A program made the position numbers and the translations under genes. The notes beneath the pieces are model-generated. The model was not told the DNA's origin, did no database searches, and was given only the letters and a program-made list of their open reading frames with translations. This document shows, piece by piece, positions 24,601 through 39,600 of a DNA stretch of 64,000 bases. The stretch is from Acanthornis magna (lineage: Eukaryota; Chordata; Aves; Passeriformes; Acanthizidae). The stretch lies in assembly GCA_036785705.1 (NCBI GenBank), contig JAWUZG010000036.1, forward strand, positions 14,627,501 through 14,691,500. The letters run 5' to 3'. Numbering within the stretch: position 1 is the first letter of the stretch; every line of letters starts with the position of its first letter.

Positions 24601-27600
24601 TATATATCTGCTTTGTGTGAGAATGCTAGAAATTTGAGAGTTTCCCTTATTAGTAATTTGTAATCAAGTTTCTCATTAAAGTTCTTTTACCTTTCATTTG
24701 AGTATTAGGAGATGGGATGTGTTGTTTCTAAAGGTAGGAGATTGGAGTATGAGAAAGAAAGCATTTGGACATACTTGAAATGAAGAAATTAAATATCCTG
24801 ATTCATTAATGAACTTATATTTTTGAAAATTCTGTCAGTCAGATGTAACTTACTCATTAGACAAGGCTTTCTCCCTGTGGTCACTATAAAAATTTCCCAA
24901 ACTTTGGCAAAAAGTTAATCAAATCTTAGTATTTTGTAGGTCAAAAAAATTGAAGTGATCTTATTTTCATATTTTGTATATCTCATTTTCTTCCATGTAC
25001 AGTGTGTGGAGAGCTTGCACTACTTAGACCAATCAATTTTGCATGATTAGTAGAAGTATGTAGAATCAAATAAATATTTGACATTATGGACACTCAACTA
25101 AATAAATAATTTGATGCTTCTCCCAACTTTTAATGGCATTATTTCTTTCATTTGTGTTTTGTTCAATTGCTTTTAAAAGCTGTGTGGAGTTTTGCTTTGG
25201 ATTTAGACTTTTTGCTAAAGTGCACTGTTAATACAGATTCTGAAGCAAATTGAAAATAATTAGCTAGCAGCGTGGGAACTAAAATGGGATCTTACCTAAG
25301 AGAGATTGAGGGGAAACAACTTTTGACAAAAAATTTTACAAAACTTTAATTCATGTTTTGGTAACAGATGTACAGAAAATGGAGAAATGGCTAACCAAAA
25401 AAAAACCAAAACAAAAAAACCCCAAAACAACCCCCCCCCCCAAACACCAAGTTTAAGAAACAAGAATTTGATGGACTTTTTAAAAAGTAAAATTAGAAGA
25501 TCAAAAATAGATATAATCTAGAATATCTCAGTTTCCATTCTCAGATTAAAATTAGTATAACTGAGGAAGAGGAGAGCTAGAATTGTAGTGCAATTCTGAA
25601 GTGCCCTTTACTAGAAAAACAGAACTCCATCTGTGTTCTTTCCCCACTGTTTTTCTTGTCATATTTGTTTTCAAGCCAAGCAATCTACAGATTAAGAAAA
25701 TAAGTCATAGAAACTCTTTAATTAATAAGAAACAGAGCAAAGAACATTCATTAAAATGTCAAAGAGATCAAACATGGTGAAGGAAGACACTGAATATTGA
25801 AAGAAACCAGGCAATATGGAGTGTCACATTCAGTAGGCTCCCCCAATTGGAAAGAATAAATTACTTTGGAGCATTCTGATTGTGCTCCAACTGGATGTAG
25901 CAAAATGTGTGTTAAAACAACAACAAACAAACGTGTATGAGTAGAATGAAACATTTCACCTATGATTCTGGGAAAAAGGTAAAAACTGCATGCCAGTCAT
26001 TCTTCTGGAAAAAGTTAAAAACTGTGTGCTGGTCATTCATATGGAAATAAATTTACAATCTTCCTTCTTGTGTGTCTCCTCAATGTTTTCTGCCCTCTTT
26101 TTCATTACAGCCACAGTTTATGATTCAGTAAGTTTTACTGCAGTAACTGGTAATATTTAGGATATTTTAGAAAATTAAGTGTACATAGGAGAGTCCTGCA
26201 TGCTTTGTGTGAAATGCTGTACAGGAACTTTGTAATAGGAGAAGATACCAGTCAGAGAGCAAACACTTGTAGAAGCCAAGCCCCACTTCAGCAGACCAGG
26301 CAGCACCGGCACATCCAGCAGCAGCATGTCATATATAGCACCTGCTGGTTTTCGGTCAGATTAATTTGCTTTTATTCCTCAAGTCTGATGCATATCAAAT
26401 ATACTTAATTACAGTTTAGAGAACTACTTGTTGGTTTTATTGACAACATTGGAAAATAGGATTCTAGAGCAGGAAAGAGAAAAAGGCAGCATCACATCTA
26501 GACAATTGTATATGGTTTTTATTATTTGCATTTTTTCAAGCTGTGAAGTGTGGTGTTCCATCTCACTTTCTACAGAACAGACAAGTTTGTAAAAAATTAT
26601 GTGTGAAGAGATCATTTAAAGAGTAGATGTGGACAGACCTGGTAGTTCCTCCTTGCTGCATAATGACACAGTTTGTGCTGTTAAGTAGTGCTTCTTTTGA
26701 GGTAGGTCCAAAATCCAGACTGAATTGAGTATGTTAATTATGTTACAGTAAAGAGGAATACTGCTTTTGGTTTATTAGCAAACTGAATTTTGGGTTTATG
26801 CATTAGAAACAATGCCGAATAGAAAGAGAATTCTGCTAGATGATCAAGTCTCTTCATCAGGGAACCACTAAACTGAAAGGCAGAACACCATTTTTGTAGT
26901 TGCTGTGACAATATGCTGCTGTTTCCATCTGCAGCACAGCACAGCAGACCAATCTGGTTTCTAAAAGTAAGCTGTATTAGGAGGATATAAATAATGTATT
27001 AGAATTACTACTAGATTAATCTTTCTGGATTGAAATCAGTTAATCTATGGAATATATCCATATTTGGAATGGTATTAACCACTGTGTGGATGTCTGTCTT
27101 TTGGATTCCTTTTGTTCTAAAAGTAACCCAATTCCCTTTGTCTTAAGTGTAAAGGTAACATTGGCTAGTGCATGGAAACTGTTTTAATACAAATGTGTGA
27201 GCAATACTGAATTTTTGGGATAAATGGCAAAAAGTACAATATTGTGGATCTGAATGTTATGAGGATCTCCTTGGCTTAACTTGAGCCACTATTAGTATAA
27301 TATAATCTTACTTTATAATGGAAAGATGCAGCAGAAAGTAGTTGCTCAGCCAGAGTGCTAAGATGGGCTCCCAGTTGTTCTCTGCATTTTCTCTCAATTG
27401 AACTTCTGTAAAACCGGTTTGGGCCAGTAGCAGTGAAGACCTTATTATCTCTAGCAGAACATTATGTGAATTCTCTGTTTCTCTTTATCTGTGCCACTAT
27501 TTCATCACTTTCAGCTACAAAGATATGTTGTTCTCTTGCTTCTACGACAGATTTCATTTGGCATTTTGAATCTCAACACATCCAGTGATCTGATTAGATG

Positions 27601-30600
27601 AGATTCACAGTATCTGTTTATCTGTCCTGTTTCTCTACCTAATATTCTACTTGTGTTCTTGGCAGCAGTTTGCCTTTTTTGCCCTTCCATGTTCTGTACA
27701 TGACACCATATCAAAAGGTTTCGGACCATTGCCGCTGCTTTTTTGAACTCTCGTGTTTTCTCAGCATCTTATCTTCAATTTCTTATTTGAACTTTAAGTT
27801 GGGATATTTTTCCACTTGTCTTCCATCAATCTGCTGTCATTTTTAAAATATGGTTGTGTGTGTTCTGTGGGAACAGACTTCCTGTACTTTTGTGTGCAGT
27901 GTGCTTATTATCATCATTTATTGTATGTAGAGTTCAACTGTTCAAGTAATTCTTCAGGAAAATCAGGCAGAAAGTGAGATTTTGAGCATAGTGGAAGAAA
28001 ATAATTTTTATACCTCAAAATGGATACTATAAAAAATCTTTATCAGTATTTTCCTAGCCATATGCATGATGTATGGAATGTGAACTCAAATGGTACCTTT
28101 TGGTGCCAGAGGTATAGAAACCTCTGCAGCAAGACCCCTCAGGTAGTGAGCCATGGCCCAAACATAGCTCACATCACTGTCTGCACTCCTTTGTGTCCCA
28201 TGCTAGTTTGTAATGAGTCCTTTATGCGTGGAGAGGGAAGAGACCTGGCACAGACAGAGCTGTCTGGAAGTTCATTGACAAACTGCATCTTGAATCCGAG
28301 AGTGAGACCATTTAGCCTAAGAAAGTAGATTCAGTTTTTTTCTTTAGCTGTTTCCTGTCATGCTCCTGCTATGATGCACAGGACTGCAGCAGAAGGTGGA
28401 AGAACAACAAAAGGTAGTGGAGCTTGAGTGCAAATACACGTACCTTCCATGCTTCTACTGTGCTTTGTTTTGAAGCTGGAAGATAAAAAAGAAAAATGAA
28501 TGGGGTGAAACAGTGTAGGTTCACTCTATGCCTACTTACACAAGTGCAATCTAAGTAGAAAACAGAGTGGTGCCCATCAACTTGCACTTATATTTGGATG
28601 TTGAAGTAATTGACCAGGAACTTGTGGGTGTATATGGAACACACAAGATGGAGTCTGTCTTTTATTCACTTAGCTCTTTTTACTTTTAAGAAAGAAGTTA
28701 ATACATATTAGCTAAAAAACAAAGTGCAGCCATTCCATGGTTTGCTCCAGAACTTCACCTGTTTTTTCATCTGATGTAAGGAATTTTTCTAATTTTCTAG
28801 GAAATTTACACTCCCAATTTAGCATAGAATGTTTGTGTTTATGAAATTTTTCTGGTTAATGTCAAATTTATTCAGAAAGAAAGCAGTGCTTTGTTGTCTA
28901 AATTTTGCTTCAACAAAAATTCGCTCTTGAAGTGTAAACTTCTTATCAATGGCAATAGCTCACCTTTCCTAATTAAGAGCCTGTTGGTGTGAGATGCATC
29001 TTCTATGACACATTCTTCTGGAAGCTCACTAGGACTTTAAAGTCCCTGCTACTTTACAGAATAGTCCTTTTGACAACTTACTAACCAAGCTGGATTTTGG
29101 CATAAGGAGGAACAAAAAGTACAATACTTGTACTGTGCTGAATGGTGTTCCCTTCTACAGGGTTCCTACTAGTGATTTTTTAAGAGTGTCTGAGCAACAC
29201 CGGCCTGTCAGAATGGTGGATGGGCACAGGGTGTTTGTGACTGAACCAGAACTTTTTAGGAATTATGCTTTGCTTTTGTCAAGCATGATCATCAATGAAA
29301 GGTATATGACTCACCATCTCAGTGATACACTATTGCAATTTAGTTTTATAAATTATATTCTGGGAAACTTGCACCATTCCTTGTTCAAAATACCAACACA
29401 GTCAGAAACACATGGCAGTGCCAAAATATACCAGTATCTGATTACCTTTTTAGTTTAAAGGATAGTGTGAGTAGGCAACGTAGGTGGTGGTTTCGTGTTA
29501 AAGCAGATGAAAAGGAACCCCCATACAATTATGACTGGAACTATCTACTTCTCGTCTCATCTGACTCCATGGTGCCTTGATTCAGAGAGGAAAAAAAGGC
29601 TAAAACTAAATACTTCTCTGTATAGCTTTTAATACTGCATCAGATCATGCTGGTTTTCCTAGTTTGCTGTAGCCAGCATAAGAATATAGCTGGAACTGTG
29701 TGATTGGAGGTAAACAACTGTTAGCTGGTAGATCAGCTGAGCCGTAACATAAAAACATGGCTTTGTACTTATGATTTTTGCTACTAGTTTGTTCCATAGT
29801 CTAACAATCCTGATAGAAGATGTTCTTATGTCAAAGTTTTTTTAATGGTGAAACAACAGTCATACTGTTTCCTATCAGCAAATCATCTTCACTTGATGGA
29901 TGTTTCTTATGATGGCTATGAAAACATAATTGTTCTCAGTGGAAATGTATGAGACATTATCCAGAACTGATTTGCTATGAACAGAATTAAGTAGAGGGCT
30001 AGAGTATAATCACCATGTATTGAAACCTCGAGTTTATAATGTGAGTATAAAACTGGTCCAGCTTCTATCTCTCTAAATTTTGAAGATGGACTTCTGAATC
30101 TGCTTCTGAGCTTTTATAGGCTTGCATATTTAATGTATTTAACAATCCATGCTTAAATCATATAGCATATACAGTGATGCATTGCTTTGCTGTGTAGTCA
30201 AGGGGTTTGTATTTTGTCTTTATAGCATTTTTATACTTCTATAGGCATAATAGGGATTACTGGGTGGGGGTGGCATTGAGAAGGGTTGCTTTTTCTACAA
30301 CGGAGTCTGAAACATTATTTAAAAATTTAAAAACTCTGAAAATAAATTTCCTCCCATGTTATGTAAGAAATCTTAAAATGCTGGGGGGAGGAGCAGAGGG
30401 ACGGGGGAAGGCTGGGGTAGGGAGAACCAATATTGTGGAAAACAGTGTTGATTCTTATTTGATTAAGATCAGTTTCAGCATCTGTACAGTACCTTTTATG
30501 GAGAAAATTTGTAAGAGATATTAATACAACTATTTATTTTTTCAATTCTGAAAGGACACATCTGAGACCCTAGTTCCAGCTGTCTGTTCCACTTCTGTAA

Positions 30601-33600
30601 TGAAAAGTATTTGACAGTGATCACTTTAGAGAGCACTTCTTACGAACTAAGAACAGCCGGCTCATCTAGTCATGCAATTACCCTCTATCCACAAGGCACT
30701 GAGCATATTCTTGGGTTAAAAAATGGGTATGGTAACACATAGCAAAAGTACAATGCAAACCATGTATCTGGTGAATCCAGTGTTTCCTAAGATACTAAAA
30801 TATTTGGGGGATACATTTTAATTTACACTCAGCAATGCAAGAACAATGAGAAGGAGTATCCTACCTAGTAGTTGTGCCTGGGTGACCTGCATGCTGATAA
30901 TGTTGAATAACCAAAGTCTGTAGATGTACCCTAAGACTGATACTCGTCTTCAGTTTATTTTGGGAAAGACACTTTTTTGCTCTCATTTTTGGCTCCTTGT
31001 TTGTACTAAATTTGGTTTGAGTGGACATGACAGTGCATCATAAGCATATTGACTACAGAATTAACTACTCTCTACAAACATTTTTAAAACTGAACTGAAA
31101 TTACAGAACTGACTATATTTTTATCATTTGATAGCAGAAAAATTGTCCAGCCATGTTTCAGAAAACTTAAATGACTTAGGAGTCAGTGGCATTTTAATTT
31201 TATCTTTGTAGAAAATTTTTAGTATCATGTCAGAATTTTGGAAAATTAAAAATATGCTTTGAAAAGGAGAATGTGTTCTAGAGATCATAGAATCAGAATG
31301 GTTTGGCTTAGAAAAGACTTTAAAAATCATGTGTTTTCAAACCCACTGCCATTGGCAGGGCGCTTTCCATTAGACCAAGTTGTTCAGAGCCTCGTCCAAC
31401 CTGACTTTGAGCACTTCCAGGGATGGGACAGCCACTGCTTCTCTGGGCAACCTGTGCCCATGCCTCCCTACCCCCACAGTAAACAATTTCTGCCAAATAA
31501 TCTGATCTAAGTCGACCCTCTTTCATTTTAAAGCCATTCCCCCTCATCCTGTCACTACATGCTCTTGTAAAAAGTCCCTCCCCATCTTGTAGGTCCCTTC
31601 AGGTGCTGGAAGAGGCTATAAGGTCTCCCTGGAGCCTTCTCTTCTCCAGGCTGAACAACTCCAGCTCTCTCAGACTCTCCTCAAACGAGGGGTGCTCCAG
31701 CCCTCTGATCATCTTAGTAGGTCTACTCTGAAGGGGAATGGTTAGACAGTTCAGTGAGGTTACAGCTGGAGGAAAGTTTTTTAGAGACTGTTTTGAGAAC
31801 AATGATGTGTTGTGGTGAGGCTATAAACATTGGCAGAGCAGGGTATGCTAATTCAAATTTAAGTTTCAACTGATGTAAATCTAAGCATGTCACATTTTCC
31901 AGGCTGTATTTTTCTTTGAGACTACTGAGTACAGTGTAGGTACTTCATTGGAGCACTTGGAATCATGGGATTTCAAGGGATAAAAATGATGAAAACCCCA
32001 AACATTGGGGTATTATTATTTGAATGATCATCTTACCCAATTGCAAGAACTTTCTTTTATATATATGTATGTATTTAAGTATGTGCCGGGTGCAAACCAC
32101 AAATCAACTCCAATTTTAAATATCATCATTTTATGTAGTCTTTCTCTCAGGTGCAGTAAAAGATGCTGCATTGATTGTGGTAATGTGGAGCAGTCTGAAT
32201 TATTAATTTAGTTTCATTTTGCAGGTAAAATAGTTTTTAATTGATTATGCTACAGATTATGATATATCCTTTCACAGAGCTGTTATCTGTATTTGAAAGT
32301 GAGTATCTAATGTTGAGTATTCATAAATCAGTATGCTCGAAAACAAAGACTAATCTGATACTAAAAATACATATTATCAGAAGTGCTTAAGAGGCTCTAA
32401 TTCAGCTAATAGATTTTAAGTTTTAAGAGCTGAATTGTTTCCTGGCTAACTGTTGCAAATCGCTTTGGAATAAGTAATTTTATTTGAAACTTTAATTGTC
32501 AAATAACCTTTGTCAAGTGGATAGAAAACTTTCACTTTACAGTGGCTGTCTGTAAGCACAGTTTCTGATGGCAACATACATTTGTTTTGCTATACCGAAA
32601 ACTGAAGTTAAAACTGCCATACTCAAACCTGGGAGAGCAGAGGTAATTGCTGTGTTCTGTGAAGATTTTTCCTCAATTCTTGAAGCCTTGTAAAAATTGT
32701 TGTAATTTTTGACTGACATGAGTCATAGTTGTTCTAAAAATCTTGTTAACCTTTGGATTCTGAAGAGAATTGCAGCTTTAGCACAAGGAACAGATAGCCG
32801 TATGACAAATATGATGTATACAACTGCACGCATTTTATGAAATCAATATTTGAGGGGTTTTTTTTTCCATTATAATCTCATTTGATACAAGTGAAGAGCT
32901 AAATGATGGTATCTGTTCTATAAATGAGTGTGAGGAGAAAAATAAGACACCAGCATCTGTTTGAAGTTAGTGTGTATACCTTTTAAACTTCTGAAAGATT
33001 GTCCTTTTGAAATACAGACCTAGAAAACTGTATCATTTAGATTGTCAGATTACGTGCTTTTGTTGTAAACACAGAAAATTAAGTGTTCTTTTTGTGAAAA
33101 GTGGAAAAAAGGTCATATTCTTTGTCAAGGGAAGTGTCTGAGGTCCTTTCTTTTCAAAGTGCCATTGTTACTATGGCACAGATCTGTTTTTCATACCGTT
33201 TGATTTCAGGTTTTGTTTGTACCACATTTAGGCACTCGGAAAGTCACCAGTCATTGGAAATCTACCATGCCTAGAGATAAGGCAGGCAGAATATTTTGGC
33301 ATTAATTTATCAGATTCTGTGTGATGTGTTACCTTTGCAATCTCAGGAGCAGCTTAGTGACTAGATTTGGCGCCAGAAAGAGCACAGGTTGAGCTGGTGA
33401 AAGCAAGTATGTAGTACAGACCCAGGGACAACTTCATAGCCTCTTTTCCAATGTTATCTGTCATTGATTTCCTTCCTCTTAGTTTGGGGGGCTTATGGTG
33501 AAGGGTTTTATAAAAACCATAGAAGTAAGATTTCACTGGATTTTATTGTATTATAGAATTGGTTTGGACTTCTGACAAGATCTTTTTAGATAATGTTTTA

Positions 33601-36600
33601 AAGCACTTAATATGAATTGGTCACTTCTGGCATTGAAAAAATACCCATTGAAACTCAAAGTTTACATACAGTAATGTAAGGAGCAGTGTGAATGAACTGT
33701 GACTGAGGGCTGAAGAACTATTAAAAACTTGTGTACATGATTTAATTTAGTGTTCTAATGGCTTCTTATATTTTTTATTCTACAATCATCCTCCAGTATT
33801 ATGGAACAGGTGACTTGGTTTTTGTTTGATTTTTTTTTTCTGTTTTGTTTGATTTTTTTTCTTTTTAAATAAAATTATTTATGTATGCCTCTTCCTCCCT
33901 GACAAGGTACAGTCTTTGGAAGAATAATTAAACAATTAGGAGTATCTGCTCAGTACCTTCAGGGCTGTGATAGGCTGAGCCCAGCCAGCAGCCAAACACC
34001 CACCCACCCAGCCAGGCTCCTGCTCACTCCTCTCTCTTGCAGGGTTTGGGGGGACAAATAGAAGGAAGGTGAGAACACTCATGGATGAAGATGGTGACAA
34101 TGTATCAGGGAAGGTAAAAGCTCTCTGTGCAAGCGGAGCAAAAAGAGGCCTTTTTTCACTCCTTCTGTCAGCAGGCCGATGTCCAACTGCTTCCTGGGAA
34201 TCAGTGCCTCAGTACATGTAATGGTTACTTGCACAGAGAAATATAATCACAAACATTCACCCCTTACTCCTCATCTCCCTGAGGATTTATTACTGGCTGT
34301 GACACGTGGTGGTATGGGTCACCTGTCTTGACTTTATCAACTCCCAACCTCAAGCCCAGTCCCAGACAGTTTGAAATAGGAAAGGGAGCATTCCAAGGAA
34401 CAAAGTGCTGCTCAGCAATAGCCAAAACCACAGGCGTGTTATTAACACTGTTTCAGCCACAAATATAAAGCACGGACATATATCTATGCCAAATATCTTC
34501 ATACTGTGTATGAAGAATTTTTTTTTTTCTGTAATTGGTAGTATTTTTTTGACACACATTCCAGCTTTTCTCTGCATTTTCTTCTCAGCAGCCTCTCCAG
34601 TTCCCATCTGAGTCTGTTTCATACTCCATGTATCCATTAAATGATCCATGGTTAAATGACTAAAGTTGACAGTGATGGACTTTAGAGCTAAGACTGCACT
34701 CAGGCTTAAGCAGGACACTGCTCGCATCACTGAGTTTTCCTTTCAGGTTGTCTCCATCAGTTAAATTTTATTACTTTTGAAGGTTTGTCTGTAGAATGAG
34801 GACTAAGACTTACTTTTAGCAACAGAATGTTAGGTGCAAGAAGATTTGAATTTGTCATGTGCACTCTAAGAATTTGTGCTGGTTGTACCCTTCACAAAGG
34901 CTTTATGTTACATCTTCTGCTTGAGGGCTTTAGCTTGTGTCCTTTAAGGTCCAAAATTAAGTCCTATCCTTGCACTGAGTGCACTGTGAAAGTCATAAAA
35001 TGAAAAGTTTGTAGCTGAGCAAGTTTGATTCTTTGTAAGATTGGCAGGCCTTTGAACAGTGTAAAAGTAAGCTTTGTTGCTCCAAACATGCCCTGCTTTT
35101 GCCTGAAGAACTGACATAAATAATACATCTAAAAATGCTCACAGTTTGTCAGCTACAAACTTGCATTAAGGAGCCAACCAACCCAGCACAATCAAATTAA
35201 ATGGCATTGGTTTGCCTTGTGTGCTTCACTGTATTGGGTCTTTTGTCTTTGCCTGTTATGTTTCCTCATTAGAAAATACTTTCTCTGTTCTACTAAACTA
35301 GGACATAGGATGCTGCCCACATTAAAGAGTTGAAAATTATTAGCTAACATCAGAAATTTTCCAAGACCTCACTTGAGAGTCCTAGCATTATGAGGGAGGC
35401 TGTTTTATGAGATCTGTCCTCTGCCGCAGTCTAATAGGATTATTTTTATAGTTTTTCCATTTTCCCCCTCACGATTATAGTAGATCCAACATACGAGGTA
35501 GTGTCTCTACATAATGTGTGTATAGATAATTAAAAATGAAACCATCTTTAACTAGTGTATTAATAGTAGTGGGCAGTGTTAGAAATATGTTGAATTTTTC
35601 AGAAAGGGGGTAGATATTCTAGTATCAAGCTATAGTACAGTACGTTGCCACAAAAATAAATTGCAGTTCATTTTGCACCATTTGGAGCAGTAAGTCTGAC
35701 ACTTCCTGGTGTTCTTTTTTTCATTGTGTATATTTTGAATTGTTCTTCACATGAAAACATTGTAAGCTGTGTGTTCTAGTTTTATTTATATTTCTACAAA
35801 TTTCCAAACTCTTTTCTATCTTCTTGATGTCAGTCTTGCAAGTATTTTTAGGATGTCAGCAGTGAAATTTTTGAGATGCCTTGTCTACTGATAACTAATT
35901 ATTGTGCATGTTTGCTATCATAGCCAGATCCAGTTATTCATTATGTCATGCTTCTAAGTTAGGTTAAATATGTGAAGTAGAGGGCAGTGTATTCACTTTA
36001 GTAAATGCATGTATTTTGAGAATTTTAATGAATGTGTATGGCAATTTGTTGCACAAGCAGTTCAGCTTTTTAGATAGGATGTACTTGTTGTAAGCTAAAT
36101 CCAAAGGTTCAGTTTCATTTTAGATATGAGAAGATGATCATGCTTAAGGTGAATTTTTTTTTCTGGTCTTCTTTTTGAAAAATTTTAGCCTTCAAACAAG
36201 AATCTTGCCTTCATCTAAGGATCATAAATCATTTCATGGTAACATTGTCTTTGTTGAAATGTAAGTAGTAACTGCTAAGATTCAATTTTCTGTTGGTATG
36301 TTTTACCAACGTTTGTAGTTGAATCTTACTTTTTTAATCCAGGCAGAGAAATGTGAAATAGTAGAAATTTAGCTTGATTTTTCTGTTTCAGCATCCTGTA
36401 ATTCCAAAGAAAAGTTTTACACAGTCTGATTTTTTTTTTTCCCTGGGAGAGTAGATTTTCATATTCAGTTTCTGAAAGACTTTGTGAGTTACTTCATTAG
36501 AAGAAAAGTCTGTGATATTAAACTGTAGCAGAGAGAAAAGATTGAAATCTTCAGAGGTCATTATTAAGACCCCTTAAGGCTTTTGTGGGAAGGCTCATGA

Positions 36601-39600
36601 GAAAATATGACATCCTAAAATGTAAAATGGCCTTGCCTTCTTCATTAATAACATCTGGGGAAAATGAAGTAGGGTGCAATGTCTTGCTTATACAACACAG
36701 GAAATTTATGCCTTGAAATAAAGTCTCAATGTTTTTATACATGTTCAGGGAATGTAGTTTGCTCTGCATGAAATGAAGTGTTTATAGTCATGTATATGAA
36801 ATTACTAATTATTACAGAAAGATGCATGCATGCATACAAAATTTTTCACTTATACTATGAAATAAAATATAAGCAATCCTTTCTGCTCTGTTTATCAGAC
36901 AGTAAAGATTTAGATAACAGCAGCTTAATTTAAGTGTCTGGAAAGAGGATTTATTAAGGTATCAGAATACTGACAGCTGACCCCTTTGAATCCATCCATG
37001 TTTAGCACTTTCAGCTTGAGGCACCTAACAGTTAAATTTGAGGAAAATAAGCTTTTGCACAATTTGGATGACATTGGGTATGACCAAATAAAATACCAAG
37101 GAAATAATGTAGTGCTTATTGCTGACTGATGACAATACAGAACCATAGTTGATAATAATAATTCTGATAAATTTTCTGATAAAGTGTCATAAAGATTAAG
37201 AGTTGAAGAGAGAAGGAGTAATCAAACTGACCATCTAGATATTATTTGTCAGAAAAAACAATATACAGAACATTTGGACTGCATTTGGTTACTTCAGGTC
37301 AACCTGCATTATTTTTTTCAACAGCACGGGATCAAATTTCTATATCAGTTTCCAAGGGTTGCATGAAAAGAAGAAATAAAAGGGACATTTTTTTTTCTAT
37401 TGCTGCATGAGAACATCTGAAACACTTTTGTATTTTGGTTATTTATTATTTTAATTTTGCATTGCAATGTCTACTACTGATGGATTACAAACTGCAAGTT
37501 TTTCTGAGTCAGATAAGTATATTATCAAAATGGCTATAAAGATCTTGTTGATGGCTCTTAGAATCTTCACCTTAAATAATTTTTTACTTTTAAAAATGTC
37601 ATTCACAACTTTGAGAAAAATCTCCAGAAAGGCAATACAGCATCTGTAGGAAATCGAACAGATTTGTACTTCTTGAAAATTTGTACTAACAGAAAATCTA
37701 ATGTCATTTGCCTGACCTTTTTTTTTTTTTTTTTTAAAGTAGAAACAGATACAAACAGGTTTGTTTGTTTGCATTTTAAGGAAAAACTGTATATTAATTT
37801 TTCAAGTCATCCGGAACTGCATAAGAAGTGAATTAAAATATTTGATTCTGCTGGAACTAGGATTATTCCATAATCATCTTAGTAGGTATAAAAATTAAGC
37901 AACAGTGATGCAATGTGATTACCTTTACCTAAGTTTCTCAGATAGATTCATTTTTTAAACTCTTTTCTTAATTTTCTTTCAGAGCAATTGAGTGCTGTAC
38001 TCTAAACACTGTTTAGTGGTGGAGTCTATTTAAGTAATCAATATTTAAATTGATTTTAAGAAACTCTGCCAACACACTTTAAATAGGTGGCCTGGTTGTT
38101 CTAAGCAAGATGATCACCCAGTTGCTCCAGCCAGATAAGGAAACTTTTGAAAACTGGGACAGTCCTTTAATTGTCTAAATATAGCTTTAAGTTCCTAATT
38201 TTAGAGCAACTTATTTTAAAGCAATTCATCTCACTAGATGAATCTTAATGCAATATCTCACAGATTATACCTAAGTGGTGGAAGCAGAGGATATTTGCAG
38301 ATTCATAACTCTTGATTTAGGGGTGAATGGTAGGCTCAGTCTAAGGCACATGGTGAGCACCAAGCCCAGACAAAAGGATGTCACATTCCAGAGGTGTACA
38401 GATGAAAGGTCAGAGTTGGTCATACCATAATGTGCTTCCTGGTTACTACAGATAAAAGCAGAGTTAGTTTATCTGGGTTAAATACCCCCTTTTGTCATAG
38501 TTGTTATGAATCCAACTAAATTCCCTTTTATCAGATGAATAAAAGGCAAGAATTTTGTCACTTCTACCCCAGCCTGTGCTGAAAACATGTTATTATAGTA
38601 TTAATAAAATTTAAGTGATCATGTAACCACCACAGCTAAGGACTGAAAGGATGGTCATGGCTACATAATAATGCAGGAATTTGTGTAAAAATTATTTTAA
38701 GACATTTTTTTAAAAGCCTGTACTGAGAGTTCAGTTCAGCAAATTCATCTTTCTGTCCAAAGCAGTAAGAAGTCTTCTGTAACTGTATCTAGCAGCCAAA
38801 AACTCAACTCTCATTATGTTGATCTTTTGTTAATTGTAAGCAGACAAATCTTTGTAGTTACTGTAGACTTCATAAGCAAAAAGAACTATACCTTGGAGCT
38901 GGCAAATGCCAGTAGCAATGAGACTGGTAGGAAATGTAAAATCTGTGCATTGATCTTACTATTTTGGAATGTAGTGTTCCACAAGTGGAGAGACATTGAG
39001 TTACAAACAGTTTATAAATGCTGCTTGGAACAGGAGCAAACCTCCACATCTGACCAATACTCTTCCATGTTGTCTACTCCACTTTCTGCTGTGTAGTGCT
39101 GGGGAAGAGACCTTTGTTAATGATAAAAGTAGGTATTCTTCACTAAGTGTCTGTTGTATGCTGTTACCTCAGATTGTGTCTTGCATCACTGTAAATCAAA
39201 TTGAATTTGTACTGAATTACAAGAAGCATTTCAGATGCATTCTTTCCTGTACTATACTTATGCAAAGCTGCCAAAATGTATCAGCACTGTTCAAGACATT
39301 CTTTTACAAATGTTTTCTTATGAGCATTTTCCTTAAAAGTAATAGGATGTACATCCATGCAAATCCCAGAAGAATGAAAAAATAAACGCTTTGTTATTTC
39401 AGTGCTACAAATCTTTTCACTCAAATTAAAAAAAAAAAAAAGCTGGTTTTGCAGGCATAAAATTAATGTTTAAACCAAAATATTGTATTGATTCTCCAGC
39501 TCGTTATGTATTTAAATTGACATGACTATATCTTTTTACCAGGAACCAGAACAACTACAAGTTTGTACTAGAGGAGATGCATTCTCACTGTACCAGAGGA

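Noticed and set aside
29135..29458. A 107-codon plus-strand open frame in intron 4
   Set aside because: No recognisable domain, no splice-site context, and a length expected by chance in 64 kb of two-stranded sequence.
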